Assembly: GCA_009925955.1 (NCBI GenBank)
Contig: RFPX01000012.1
Location: 1-16,551 of the forward strand
Length of the DNA stretch: 16,551 bases
Origin: Betaproteobacteria bacterium
Lineage (GTDB): Bacteria > Pseudomonadota > Gammaproteobacteria > Burkholderiales > Burkholderiaceae_C
Reading direction: 5' to 3'
Part shown: in pieces, positions 1-6,858 of the stretch
How the letters are laid out: every line of letters starts with the position of its first letter
Position numbering within the stretch: the stretch's first letter is position 1
The notes under the pieces: model-generated
Seen by the model: the letters and a program-made list of their open reading frames with translations, nothing else
What the model was told of the DNA's origin: nothing
The model's database searches: none
Translations under genes and position numbers: made by a program

Positions 1-53
1 ATCAGCTTTTCGCCGATGGGGGCATCAGGTGCGGCGGTCTTGAACTCGGCCAT
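1..53 (-). CDS. petB: Cytochrome b of the bc1 complex, N-terminal fragment (runs off the window)
   Basis: Only the first 17 complete codons are in the window; they read MAEFKTAAPDAPIGEKL. This matches the N-terminus I recall for betaproteobacterial cytochrome b, and the gene directly follows the Rieske gene on the same strand, the usual petA-petB-petC order. A Shine-Dalgarno-like GGAG (63-60) sits 6 bases before the ATG at 53-51. The full protein would be the membrane core of the quinol:cytochrome c oxidoreductase, carrying hemes bL and bH. The fragment is too short to identify alone, so the call leans on position and the start-proximal match. Confidence 0.8.
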   Translation of the reverse strand, partial: MAEFKTAAPDAPIGEKL

Positions 54-123
54 GGGGTACTCCGGAGACTGCGGGCTCGCCAATATGGGCTGTGGGGATG
101 GTGGTTTCGGCGTTCGGGGACTC

Positions 124-141
124 AGGCCTGTATTCAGGCCT
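124..141. other. Hairpin at the petA stop codon
   Basis: AGGCCTG (124-130) and CAGGCCT (135-141) form a perfect 7-bp stem with a 4-base loop. On the minus strand it covers the petA TGA (136-134) and lies in the 80-base petA-petB gap. No T tract follows, so it is not a convincing intrinsic terminator. An intercistronic mRNA-processing or stability element in the pet transcript is possible, but that is inference. Confidence 0.4.
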
Positions 142-730
142 TCTTGTCCTCACCGATCAGGATGCGGGTGTCGGACAGGTACATGTGCGGCGGCACCTCC
201 AGGTTGTCCGGCGCCGGCTTGTTCTTGAACACGCGGCCGGCCAGGTCGAAGGTGGAGCCGTGGCAAGGGCACAGGAAGCCGCCGTTCCAATCATCGGGCA
301 GCGAAGGCTGCGCGCCGGTGGCGAACTTGTCGGACGGCGAGCAGCCCAGGTGCGAGCAAATGCCCACGCCCACGAAGATTTCGGGCTTGATCGAGCGGTG
401 TTGGTTCTTCGCGTAGGCCGGGGTGGGGTAGGCCTTGCGGTCGGAATTGGGGTCGGCCACTTGGGCTTCGGTCTTCTTGAGCGACTCCACCTGCTCGGGC
501 GTGCGGCGGATGATCCACACCGGCTTGCCGCGCCACTCCACGGTGACCTTCTCACCGGGCTTGATGCCGCTGATGTCCACTTCGACGGCCGCTCCGGCGG
601 CCTTGGCGCGCTCGGAAGGGGCAAAGGTGCTGACGAAGGGCACAGCCACCGCCACGCCACCGGCCGCGCCGGCACAGGTGGAGGCGATCAGCCAGGTGCG
701 CTTGCTGCTGTCGACGGAAGATTCGCTCAT
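134..730 (-). CDS. petA: Ubiquinol-cytochrome c reductase, Rieske iron-sulfur subunit
   Basis: A 198-residue protein, normal for bacterial Rieske subunits. It moves electrons from quinol to cytochrome c1 in the bc1 complex at the outer face of the cytoplasmic membrane. The two cluster-binding boxes are clear: CSHLGC at 125-130 and CPCHGS at 154-159, giving ligands C125/H127 and C154/H157 plus the disulfide pair C130/C156. The N-terminus has SSKRTWLIA (8-16) followed by a Gly/Ala/Val-rich helix to about residue 35, which looks like an uncleaved Tat signal-anchor, but with Lys-Arg where Arg-Arg is usual. The ATG at 730 has an AAGGA site 6 bases upstream. petB follows after 80 bases. A sigma70-type promoter is visible upstream at 783-811. 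Confidence 0.97.
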   Translation of the reverse strand: MSESSVDSSKRTWLIASTCAGAAGGVAVAVPFVSTFAPSERAKAAGAAVEVDISGIKPGEKVTVEWRGKPVWIIRRTPEQVESLKKTEAQVADPNSDRKAYPTPAYAKNQHRSIKPEIFVGVGICSHLGCSPSDKFATGAQPSLPDDWNGGFLCPCHGSTFDLAGRVFKNKPAPDNLEVPPHMYLSDTRILIGEDKKA

Positions 731-750
731 GGAGAGTCCTTGAAAACTGC

Positions 751-766
751 TGGCCCGCGGGGGCCA
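751..766 (-). other. Leader hairpin upstream of petA
   Basis: TGGCCC (751-756) and GGGCCA (761-766) form a 6-bp stem with a 4-base loop. On the minus strand it is followed by GCAG and then TTTT (746-743), just before the petA ribosome site at 741-737. It resembles a weak terminator or leader structure, placed between the proposed promoter (783-811) and the start codon. It could end pdxA transcripts or modulate petA; I cannot tell which. Confidence 0.35.
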
Positions 767-782
767 CTAGGGTCAACCCGGC

Positions 783-811
783 ATTCTAACCGAGCGGGAA
801 GCCCCCCTCAA
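783..811 (-). promoter_or_regulatory. Probable sigma70 promoter of petA(BC)
   Basis: On the minus strand, TTGAGG (811-806) and TAGAAT (788-783) are separated by exactly 17 bases. This is close to the TTGACA/TATAAT consensus with ideal spacing. It lies in the 133-base gap between the pdxA stop and the petA ATG, and would give a leader of about 45 bases containing the hairpin at 751-766. Confidence 0.55.
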
Positions 812-863
812 TGGATGCCGACCCAGAGGGCGAACGGGGAACACTTGAGACCTGCCACGTGCC

Positions 864-1925
864 TCAGGCCCGCGGGCTCAAGCGCCGGGCCATGGCCAGC
901 GCCGCCAGGAAGCTGCGGGGGTCGGCCTGCCCAAGCCCGGCGATGTCAAAGGCGGTGCCGTGGTCGGGGCTGGTGCGCACGAAGGGCAAGCCCAGGGTGA
1001 TGTTCACCCCCTGGTCCAAGCCGAGGTACTTCACCGGAATCAAGCCGTGGTCGTGTGTCATGGCCACCACCGCGTCGCAAGCGCCAGGGCGCTGTGGGGT
1101 GTGGCGCGCCCGCATGAAGACCGTGTCGGGCGGGTGTGGCCCGTCCACCACGATGCCCTGGCTGCGCGCCGCTGCAACGGCCGGGGCAATGACCTCCACC
1201 TCTTCACGGCCGAACAAGCCTCCCTCGCCCGCGTGTGGGTTGAGCCCGGCCACGGACAGGCGGGGCTGATCCAAGCCCCAGGCCCGAAGGGCTGCATGCG
1301 TGATGACGATGGTCTGCAGCACGCGCTCAAAGGTGATGGCCTCAATGGCCGAGCGCAGCGACTGGTGGATCGTGACCAAGACCACGCGCAGCTCATCATT
1401 GGCCAGCATCATGCGCACATCGGGCGGCGTGCCGCCCGGGTTGGCCCAGGCCTGCAGCATTTCGGTGTGCCCGGGATAGGGCAGGCCAGCCGCGGCCAGC
1501 GACTCCTTGTGAATGGGCGCGGTGACGATGGCCCTGCCCTGCCCTAGGCGCGCCAGACCGACGGCGGCCTGCAGGCACAGGGCGGCATAGGCGCCGCAGC
1601 GCGCGTCCACCGCACCCCAGGCCAGCGCCTCCCAGACCGGCGCATCGACCTGCCCCAGGGTGGCCCACGGCGGCGCGCTGGCCGGTGCGCCGTGGGCGAG
1701 CCCAGCGGCCCGGGCCGCCTGGGCCACCGCGTCCAAGGGATGGATGAGGCGTGGCCCGGCCGTGGTGGCGGCGCCGCAGGCCCGCAGGCCGCGCGCCATG
1801 ACAGCCGGGTCACCCACCACCATCGCATCGTGCAGTTCGCCGGCCAAGTGGGCGCGCGCCACCAGCTCTGGCCCAATGCCGGCCGGATCGCCCAGGGTGA
1901 TCAGCACAGGCGCCACGCCGCTCAT
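864..1925 (-). CDS. pdxA: 4-hydroxythreonine-4-phosphate dehydrogenase (vitamin B6 synthesis)
   Basis: 353 residues, slightly longer than the usual 330-340. PdxA oxidises 4-phosphohydroxy-L-threonine with NAD, and the product feeds PdxJ to make pyridoxine 5'-phosphate. The family pattern is strong: ITLGDPAGIGPE at 9-20, TAPIHKE near 135-141, PGHTEML near 151-157, LNPHAGEGG at 228-236, and a C-terminal GVNITLGLPF followed by RTSPDHGTA. By comparison with the E. coli enzyme the metal ligands should be H187, H231 and H291. The reading frame is open further upstream, but the ATG at 1925 begins the conserved N-terminus and overlaps the stop of the NIF3-like gene as ATGA, which suggests translational coupling. 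pdxA more often sits beside surA/ksgA; here it is paired with nif3 and precedes petA. Confidence 0.95.
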   Translation of the reverse strand: MSGVAPVLITLGDPAGIGPELVARAHLAGELHDAMVVGDPAVMARGLRACGAATTAGPRLIHPLDAVAQAARAAGLAHGAPASAPPWATLGQVDAPVWEALAWGAVDARCGAYAALCLQAAVGLARLGQGRAIVTAPIHKESLAAAGLPYPGHTEMLQAWANPGGTPPDVRMMLANDELRVVLVTIHQSLRSAIEAITFERVLQTIVITHAALRAWGLDQPRLSVAGLNPHAGEGGLFGREEVEVIAPAVAAARSQGIVVDGPHPPDTVFMRARHTPQRPGACDAVVAMTHDHGLIPVKYLGLDQGVNITLGLPFVRTSPDHGTAFDIAGLGQADPRSFLAALAMARRLSPRA

Positions 1926-2731
1926 GCCGGGTTGTCCACCTCGATGAACACATGCTCCAGGCCGAAGTGTTCGGCCACGGCCTGCCCCACGGCCGGCGCG
2001 CCGAAGCGCTCCGTGGCATGGTGCCCGCAGGCCAGAAAGGCCACGCCCGTCTCGCGCGCCAGGTGGGCCTGAGGCTCGGAAATCTCCCCGGTGATGAAGG
2101 CGTCCGCACCGGCTGCAATGGCCGCTTCGAAGTAGCCCTGCGCGCCACCGGTGCACCAGGCCACACGCCGCAGCACACGCCCGTCCCCAGGCACCACCAG
2201 TGGTGCACGCTGAAGGCCTTGTTGCACCGCCTGGGCCAGCGCAGCCAGCCCGGCGTGGGCTGCGGGCCCTATGAAGCCCAACTGCTGCTCGCCAAAGCGG
2301 GCATCGGCCTGCAGCCCAAGGCGCGAGCCCAACTGCGCGTTGTTGCCGTGGCTGGCGTGGGCATCCAGGGGCAGGTGGTAGGCCAACAGGTTGATGTCGT
2401 GGCGCATGAGCAGGCGCACCCGCTCACCCAACCAGCCCGTGAGCCGGCCATCCTGGCCGCGCCAGAACAGGCCGTGGTGCACGAGGATGGCATCGGCCTG
2501 GGCTTCAATGGCCGCCTCGATCAGGGCGCGGCTGGCGGTCACCCCGGTGACCAGACGGCGCACCTGCTCGCGCCCCTGTACCTGCAGGCCATTCGGCCCA
2601 TAATCCTTGAACTGGGCAGCTTGCAGCCATTGGTCCAGATGGCCCACGAGCGCATCGCGGCCCACCGATGGGGCTGCAGCCGTACCCAGCCTCGACCCCG
2701 CTTGACCCACCTGCCCACGTGATTCCGTCAT
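1922..2731 (-). CDS. NIF3-like dinuclear metal-centre protein (YbgI/YqfO family)
   Basis: 269 residues, compared with about 247 for E. coli YbgI. Family members are ring-shaped hexamers with a two-metal site per subunit. Their role is unsettled; GTP cyclohydrolase I type 2 is a common but weakly supported label. Visible signatures are YGPNGLQVQG at 44-53, HHGLFW at 85-90 (metal ligands H85 and H86), HLPLDAH near 119-125, and GHHATERFG at 236-244 (H237/H238 and E241). The ATG at 2731 is the first start after the short gap to the divergent protease gene; the frame remains open far upstream, but that part is antisense to the protease. It overlaps pdxA by four bases. In Burkholderiales this gene is commonly near petABC, as here. 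Confidence 0.92.
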   Translation of the reverse strand: MTESRGQVGQAGSRLGTAAAPSVGRDALVGHLDQWLQAAQFKDYGPNGLQVQGREQVRRLVTGVTASRALIEAAIEAQADAILVHHGLFWRGQDGRLTGWLGERVRLLMRHDINLLAYHLPLDAHASHGNNAQLGSRLGLQADARFGEQQLGFIGPAAHAGLAALAQAVQQGLQRAPLVVPGDGRVLRRVAWCTGGAQGYFEAAIAAGADAFITGEISEPQAHLARETGVAFLACGHHATERFGAPAVGQAVAEHFGLEHVFIEVDNPA

Positions 2732-2779
2732 GACCCACACCCTGGGTTGTTGAACGCCCACCGCACCGAACCCACTTCC

Positions 2780-3931
2780 ATGCGCCGCATCTGGCTGATT
2801 TTCTCGCAGGCCGTCACGGTTTCGGTGGCGGTGCTGTTCGTGGTGGCCACGCTCAAGCCGGAATGGCTGGCGCGCCCGCCAGGCCTCATCATGCCTGAGG
2901 TGGTGCCGATCCTCACCGCACCACCCGAGGCGGCTGCCGCTGGGCGCGGCCATGCCGATGCCGCGCGGCGCGCCTCGCCCGCCGTGGTCAGCATCGTGGC
3001 CAGCAAAGCGCCCCAGCGCAACCCCCACGCCGGCGACCCTTGGTACCGCTTCTTCTTCGGCGACGGCGAGGAAGACACGCAGCGCCAACGCGGGCTGGGT
3101 TCGGGTGTCATCGTTTCGCCAACGGGCTACCTGCTGACCAACAACCACGTGATTGATGGCGCCGACGAGATCGAGGTGCAACTCAGCGATGGCCGCTCTG
3201 CGCAGGCCACCGTGGTCGGCACCGATCCCGACACCGATCTGGCCCTGCTGAAGATCAACCTGGACCGCCTGCCGGCCATCACCTTGGCGCCCTCCGCCTC
3301 GCTGCACGTGGGTGACGCCGTGCTGGCCATCGGCAACCCCTTCGGCGTGGGGCAAACCGTGACCTCGGGCATCGTGAGCGCATTGGGCCGCAGCCAACTG
3401 GGCTTGTCGACCTTCGAGAACTTCATCCAGACCGATGCGGCCATCAACCCCGGTAATTCGGGTGGCGCGTTGGTGGACGCCAACGGCCTGCTGGTGGGCA
3501 TCAACACCGCCATCTTTTCGCGCAGCGGCGGCAGCCTGGGCATTGGCTTTGCCATCCCGGTGGACGTGGCCCGCCAGGTGATGGAAGGCCTGATCCAAAA
3601 CGGGCAGGTCACCCGGGGCTGGATCGGTGTGGAGCCGCGCGACCTCAACCCCGAGGTGGCCGAAATGCTGCGGCTGCCAGTGCGCACCGGCGTGCTGATC
3701 ACCGGGGTGCTGCGGGGTGGGCCTGCTGCCAAGGCCGGTATTCAGCCGGGTGACGTGGTGCTCAAGGTGGGACCGCGCGAGGTGGCCAATACCGCCGAAC
3801 TGCTCAGTGCGGTCAGTGCGCTGGCCCCCGACAGCCGCGTGTCGCTGCTGCTGCAGCGGGGCCAACAGTCGATCGAACGCAGCCTGGTGGTGGCGCAGCG
3901 CCCCGCGCCCCGAAGAGAGCCGGCCGACTGA
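2780..3931 (+). CDS. Membrane-anchored HtrA-family serine protease (DegS/DegQ type, one PDZ domain)
   Basis: 383 residues from the ATG at 2780. One hydrophobic N-terminal segment (about 4-23) would anchor the protein with its protease domain in the periplasm. The trypsin-like domain has a complete catalytic triad: H123 in TNNHVI, D153 in DTDLALL and S227 in PGNSGG. A single PDZ domain follows at about 285-372, with a carboxylate-binding loop region near RGWIGVE. One anchor plus one PDZ is the DegS layout, so a role in envelope stress sensing is possible; DegQ-like quality control is the alternative. An in-frame TTG at 2747 would add 11 polar residues, but ATG is preferred because the hydrophobic segment then begins at once. 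No clear ribosome site is seen. It is the only plus-strand gene: divergent from nif3 and convergent with tatC. Confidence 0.93.
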   Translation: MRRIWLIFSQAVTVSVAVLFVVATLKPEWLARPPGLIMPEVVPILTAPPEAAAAGRGHADAARRASPAVVSIVASKAPQRNPHAGDPWYRFFFGDGEEDTQRQRGLGSGVIVSPTGYLLTNNHVIDGADEIEVQLSDGRSAQATVVGTDPDTDLALLKINLDRLPAITLAPSASLHVGDAVLAIGNPFGVGQTVTSGIVSALGRSQLGLSTFENFIQTDAAINPGNSGGALVDANGLLVGINTAIFSRSGGSLGIGFAIPVDVARQVMEGLIQNGQVTRGWIGVEPRDLNPEVAEMLRLPVRTGVLITGVLRGGPAAKAGIQPGDVVLKVGPREVANTAELLSAVSALAPDSRVSLLLQRGQQSIERSLVVAQRPAPRREPAD

Positions 3932-3935
3932 CCCG

Positions 3936-3959
3936 GTGTCGGCCCTTGCAGGCCGATAC
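3936..3959. terminator. Hairpin between convergent protease gene and tatC, possible bidirectional terminator
   Basis: GTGTCGGCC (3936-3944) pairs with GGCCGATAC (3951-3959) across a 6-base loop, giving a 9-bp stem with one G-U pair. It begins 4 bases after the protease stop codon and is the only strong hairpin in the 50 bases separating two converging genes. Neither side has a T tract, so the position rather than the sequence argues for termination. Confidence 0.45.
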
Positions 3960-3981
3960 GGTCAACCAGGCCCGCAACGCT

Positions 3982-4755
3982 TCAGTCGTCGCTTGGTGGC
4001 GGCTTGTTTCGCGCCATCAGGCTTGCCGCGATGATGCCCAACTCGTACAGGATGCACATGGGCACAGCCAAGGCCAGTTGCGAAATCACATCCGGCGGCG
4101 TCACGATCGCCGCGATGATGAACGCCAGCACGATGAAGTACCCACGGAACTCGCGCAGCTTCTGGATGGGCACGATGCCCAGGTGCGCCAGCACCACCAC
4201 CACGATGGGCACTTCAAACGCCAGGCCAAACACCATGAACAGCGTGAGCACAAAGCCAAAGTACTGCTCGATGTCCGGGGCCGCTGTGATGCTCTGGGGG
4301 GCCCAGCTTTGGATGAACTGGGACATCGAGGGGATGACCAGGAAGTAACAGAAGGCCACCCCGATGAAGAACAGCAGCGTGCTGGACACCACCAGGGGCA
4401 GGACCAGTCGCTTTTCATGGTTGTACAGGCCCGGCGCCACAAAGGCCCAAGCCTGCCAAAGCACATAGGGCAAGGCCACCATGAAGGCGCCCAGCAGCGT
4501 GATCTTCAAGGGCACCAAAAGCGGTGAGATCACGTTGGTGGCGATCAGCGTGGCGCCTGCGGGCAAGTAGCGCACCAAGGGCGCGGCCAGGATGTCGTAA
4601 AGCCCAGAGGGGCTGGGCCAGATGCACAAGCCCACGAAGACGACCACCACCGCCAGCAAGGCGCGGATGAGCCGGTCGCGCAGCTCGATGAGGTGCGACA
4701 CGAAGGGCTGCTCGGTCCCCTCGAGTTCGTCCTTGGGCGCTTGCGGGTCGCTCAT
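3982..4755 (-). CDS. tatC: Sec-independent (Tat) translocase subunit TatC
   Basis: 257 residues, the normal size. TatC is the polytopic inner-membrane receptor that, together with TatB, recognises twin-arginine signals of folded proteins. The N-terminal hallmark FVSHLIELRDR (18-28) includes the conserved E24 and R26. NHEKR (112-116) in the first periplasmic-to-cytoplasmic stretch contains E114, matching the conserved signal-binding glutamate region. Six hydrophobic segments are visible, at about 29-46, 83-103, 117-139, 165-187, 200-218 and 222-239. It is the last gene of tatABC. The 67-base gap after tatB shows no obvious promoter, so it is probably co-transcribed. The Rieske protein encoded 3 kb away is a likely client. 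Confidence 0.97.
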   Translation of the reverse strand: MSDPQAPKDELEGTEQPFVSHLIELRDRLIRALLAVVVVFVGLCIWPSPSGLYDILAAPLVRYLPAGATLIATNVISPLLVPLKITLLGAFMVALPYVLWQAWAFVAPGLYNHEKRLVLPLVVSSTLLFFIGVAFCYFLVIPSMSQFIQSWAPQSITAAPDIEQYFGFVLTLFMVFGLAFEVPIVVVVLAHLGIVPIQKLREFRGYFIVLAFIIAAIVTPPDVISQLALAVPMCILYELGIIAASLMARNKPPPSDD

Positions 4756-4822
4756 GTCATCGGGCTGTTGAAACGGGTGGCGCGCGGCGGGGCGCGGTGG
4801 AGGGCTGGGTAGGGCTCAAGGC

Positions 4823-5338
4823 TCAGCGTCCGGTGGACTTGGGCCGGAACCGCGCCACGCGCGCGGCGCCGGACTGGGCCCGACTGCGCACGCCCTGTCG
4901 CTGCTTGTACCAGGTGGGCACCGCGGCGCGCTTGAGGCGCCAGTTCTTTTTCGGGTTGCGGTAGCTGGGCACTGGTGTTTGCAGCGGCTGCTGCGCCCAG
5001 TCCGCGCTGGTATCGGAGGAGCCGGAGCCAGCCGAGCTGGCCGTGTCGCTGCCCAGGCCTTCCCAGGTGCTGCTCACCGACGCGTTGGCTGCATTGACTT
5101 CCTGCTGGACCGACTGTTCGACATCGCGCGCGGCGGTCTCGAACTGGGTCTTCATCTTCTTGAGCTCTTCGAGCTCGATCGAGCGGTTGACCTCCGCCTT
5201 CACATCGGCCACGTAACGCTGCGCCTTGCCCACCAGGTGGCCCACCGTGCGGGCCACCTTGGGCAGTTTCTCAGGGCCGATGACGATGAGCGCCACCGCC
5301 CCGATGAGGGCGAGCTTGTCGAAGCCGAAGTCGATCAT
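4823..5338 (-). CDS. tatB: Sec-independent (Tat) translocase subunit TatB
   Basis: 171 residues. The layout is the TatB one: a short N-terminal transmembrane helix (about 6-20), the hinge GPEKLP at 21-26, an amphipathic helix to about 45, then a charged, probably coiled region to about 85. The C-terminal half is Ser/Gly-rich and ends in a strongly basic tail (about 130-171), a variable part of the family. An acidic residue, D7, sits in the membrane segment where E. coli TatB has E8. It lies between tatA and tatC, which settles TatB over TatA. TatB works with TatC in signal-peptide docking. The gap to tatA is 55 bases and contains a hairpin. Confidence 0.95.
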   Translation of the reverse strand: MIDFGFDKLALIGAVALIVIGPEKLPKVARTVGHLVGKAQRYVADVKAEVNRSIELEELKKMKTQFETAARDVEQSVQQEVNAANASVSSTWEGLGSDTASSAGSGSSDTSADWAQQPLQTPVPSYRNPKKNWRLKRAAVPTWYKQRQGVRSRAQSGAARVARFRPKSTGR

Positions 5339-5376
5339 GGGGCGCGATCAGGCGCTTTCGCGCACGGTCACCCGGC

Positions 5377-5392
5377 CACCGCGTGCGCGGTG
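5377..5392. other. Intercistronic hairpin between tatA and tatB
   Basis: CACCGC (5377-5382) and GCGGTG (5387-5392) form a 6-bp GC-rich stem with a 4-base loop, one base past the tatA stop codon on the minus strand. No T tract follows. It could protect the tatA 3' end or attenuate tatB, fitting the known need for much more TatA than TatB, but this is inference from position. Confidence 0.35.
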
Positions 5393-5393
5393 A

Positions 5394-5639
5394 TCAGGAC
5401 TTGGTCTTGGCGTCGACATCCACGGTCTGTGCGTCGGTCTTGTGGGCCGTCACCTGCTGGGCCGGCGCTGCCGCCGGAGCCGCCGCGTCGGCGCCTTCCT
5501 GCGAGCCCTTGACGCCGTCCTTGAAGCCCTTGACGGCGCCACCCAGGTCCGAGCCCAGGTTCTTGAGCTTCTTGGTGCCGAAAATCAGAATGACCACCAG
5601 CAGCACGATCAACCAGTGCCAAATGCTGAACGATCCCAT
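5394..5639 (-). CDS. tatA: Sec-independent (Tat) translocase pore subunit TatA
   Basis: 81 residues. It has an N-terminal transmembrane helix (about 5-19), the FGTKKL hinge (20-25) with the invariant F20-G21, an amphipathic helix (about 26-44), then an Ala/Gln/Asp-rich unstructured tail. TatA oligomers form the passage for folded proteins across the cytoplasmic membrane. The ATG at 5639 has a strong AAGGAG site (5653-5648) 8 bases upstream, better than those of tatB and tatC. It is the first gene of tatABC and follows hinT after 47 bases, in the order hisI-hisE-hinT-tatABC that I recall from other betaproteobacteria. Confidence 0.96.
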   Translation of the reverse strand: MGSFSIWHWLIVLLVVILIFGTKKLKNLGSDLGGAVKGFKDGVKGSQEGADAAAPAAAPAQQVTAHKTDAQTVDVDAKTKS

Positions 5640-5667
5640 ATGCCTTGCTCCTTGTGAGGGGGGTTTG

Positions 5668-5673
5668 ATTCTA
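5668..5673 (-). promoter_or_regulatory. Possible -10 element of a tatA promoter
   Basis: TAGAAT on the minus strand lies in the 47-base hinT-tatA gap, 28 bases before the tatA start. No good -35 is found at 16-18 bases. It is the same hexamer as the better-supported petA promoter. An internal promoter here would let tatABC be expressed apart from his/hinT, but the evidence is weak. Confidence 0.3.
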
Positions 5674-5686
5674 GGGTGGGCGCAGT

Positions 5687-6034
5687 TCAGCCCTTGTTCC
5701 AGGGTCTTGGGCCGCCCATCACGTGGATGTGCAGGTGCATCACCTCCTGGCGGCCGTCTTCCCCCGTGTTGATCACGTGCCGAAAGCCATTGGTCACCCC
5801 AAGCTCGCGCATCAGGCGCGGCGACTGGGCCATCATGTGGCCCATCAAGCCGGCGTGCTCGGCCTGCACATCGGCCATTGAAACAATGTGCAACTTCGGT
5901 ATCAGCAAGATGTGCACCGGCGCCCAGGGGTTGATGTCGTGGAAGGCCAGCATGTGCTCGTCTTCATGCACCTTGCGTGCCGGGATCTGCCCCGCCACGA
6001 TGCGGCAGAAGATGCAGTGGGGGTCAGCGCTCAT
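5687..6034 (-). CDS. hinT: HIT-family purine nucleoside phosphoramidase (HinT)
   Basis: 115 residues, typical of bacterial HinT. The histidine triad is HLHIHV at 100-105, with H102 as the expected nucleophile flanked by H100 and H104. CIFC at 7-10 near the N-terminus and the WNKG-type C-terminus also fit the Hint branch. The enzyme hydrolyses AMP-amine phosphoramidates and acyl- or aminoacyl-adenylates in the cytoplasm; its physiological role is not well defined. The ATG at 6034 overlaps the hisE stop as ATGA, so it is probably translationally coupled to hisE. Confidence 0.96.
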   Translation of the reverse strand: MSADPHCIFCRIVAGQIPARKVHEDEHMLAFHDINPWAPVHILLIPKLHIVSMADVQAEHAGLMGHMMAQSPRLMRELGVTNGFRHVINTGEDGRQEVMHLHIHVMGGPRPWNKG

Positions 6035-6411
6035 GGCTCATCCTGTTCGCGTTGCTGTGCCTTGCGGGCTGCAAATTCTTCCAGACCGGAAAGCCCCTCT
6101 CGGCGTGTGAGTTCAGCCAGCACATCGGCCGGCCGCAAGCCGAATTGGGCCAGGGCGATCAGGCTGTGGAACCACAGGTCGGCCACCTCGTAGACGATCT
6201 TCTGCGGGTCGCCGTCCTTGGCGGCCATGACGGTTTCCGTGGCCTCTTCGCCCACCTTCTTGAGAATGGCATCCGTGCCCTTGTGGAACAGACGCGCCAC
6301 GTAGCTCTTGTCAGGATCGCCCTGGCGGCGCTGGTCGATCACGTCGGCCAGGCGCTCCAGCACATCTTGGGACGCAGGGTTGGTGCCGGGTGCTAAATCG
6401 GATGGGCTCAT
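6031..6411 (-). CDS. hisE: Phosphoribosyl-ATP diphosphatase
   Basis: 126 residues from the ATG at 6411. HisE removes pyrophosphate from phosphoribosyl-ATP, the second step of histidine synthesis. The MazG-like all-alpha fold is recognised by KVGEEATE (52-59) and YEVADLWFH (74-82), whose E55, E56, E59, E75 and D78 form the magnesium site. An alternative TTG start at 6444 would add 11 residues and overlap the hisI stop as TTGA. Neither start has a visible Shine-Dalgarno site, so the choice is open. It is separate from hisI, as in many betaproteobacteria; in E. coli the two are fused. Confidence 0.94.
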   Translation of the reverse strand: MSPSDLAPGTNPASQDVLERLADVIDQRRQGDPDKSYVARLFHKGTDAILKKVGEEATETVMAAKDGDPQKIVYEVADLWFHSLIALAQFGLRPADVLAELTRREGLSGLEEFAARKAQQREQDEP

Positions 6412-6440
6412 GGGTACGCAGGGCGCCGCGCTTGGGGGCG

Positions 6441-6830
6441 TCAACGGTAGATCGACTCAGGGTCCTTGAGCACGGGCTCCACCGGCTCCCAGCGCCCTTC
6501 GCGCAGGACGCTGTAGAAGCAGCTGTGGCGCCCGGTGTGGCAGGCAATCCCGGGATCATGCCCGAGTTGTGTGACTTTCAGCAGCAAGACATCACCGTCG
6601 CAATCCAGGCGCAACTCATGCACCTGCTGCACATGCCCGCTCTCTTCGCCCTTGTGCCACAGGCGGCCACGCGAGCGGCTCCAGTAGACGGCGTGGCCCT
6701 TTTGGACCGTGAGCTCCAGCGCCTGTCGGTTCATCCAGGCCACCATCAGCACGTCGCCCGTGGCGGCTTCCTGCGCGATGGCCGGGACCAGGCCGTCGCC
6801 GTCCCACTTGATGTCGTCCAACCAGCTCAT
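6441..6830 (-). CDS. hisI: Phosphoribosyl-AMP cyclohydrolase
   Basis: 129 residues, normal for the stand-alone enzyme. It opens the adenine ring of phosphoribosyl-AMP, the third step of histidine synthesis. LDCDGD at 75-80 supplies the expected Mg ligands D76, D78 and D80 and the Zn ligand C77. ACHTGRHSCFY at 96-106 supplies C97 and C104. SRSRGRLWHKGEESGH (51-66) is the usual substrate loop. The ATG at 6830 is 28 bases after the Nudix gene. In the common betaproteobacterial his cluster hisF comes directly before hisI; here a Nudix gene does, so the his cluster is split at this point. Confidence 0.97.
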   Translation of the reverse strand: MSWLDDIKWDGDGLVPAIAQEAATGDVLMVAWMNRQALELTVQKGHAVYWSRSRGRLWHKGEESGHVQQVHELRLDCDGDVLLLKVTQLGHDPGIACHTGRHSCFYSVLREGRWEPVEPVLKDPESIYR

Positions 6831-6858
6831 GGGCCCAGTGTAGTGTCCACCGGCAGCC

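Noticed and set aside
731..863. Riboswitch or small RNA upstream of petA
   Set aside because: Only a 6-bp hairpin is visible; no conserved riboswitch pattern can be recognised, and a simple promoter explains the gap.
868..877. GCCCGCGGGC palindrome near the pdxA stop as a terminator
   Set aside because: It is inside the coding end of pdxA, too short and without a loop or T tract.
2732..3865. Upstream extension of the NIF3-like frame to 3865
   Set aside because: The extension is antisense to the protease gene, which has a full catalytic triad; NIF3 homologues are about 250-270 residues.
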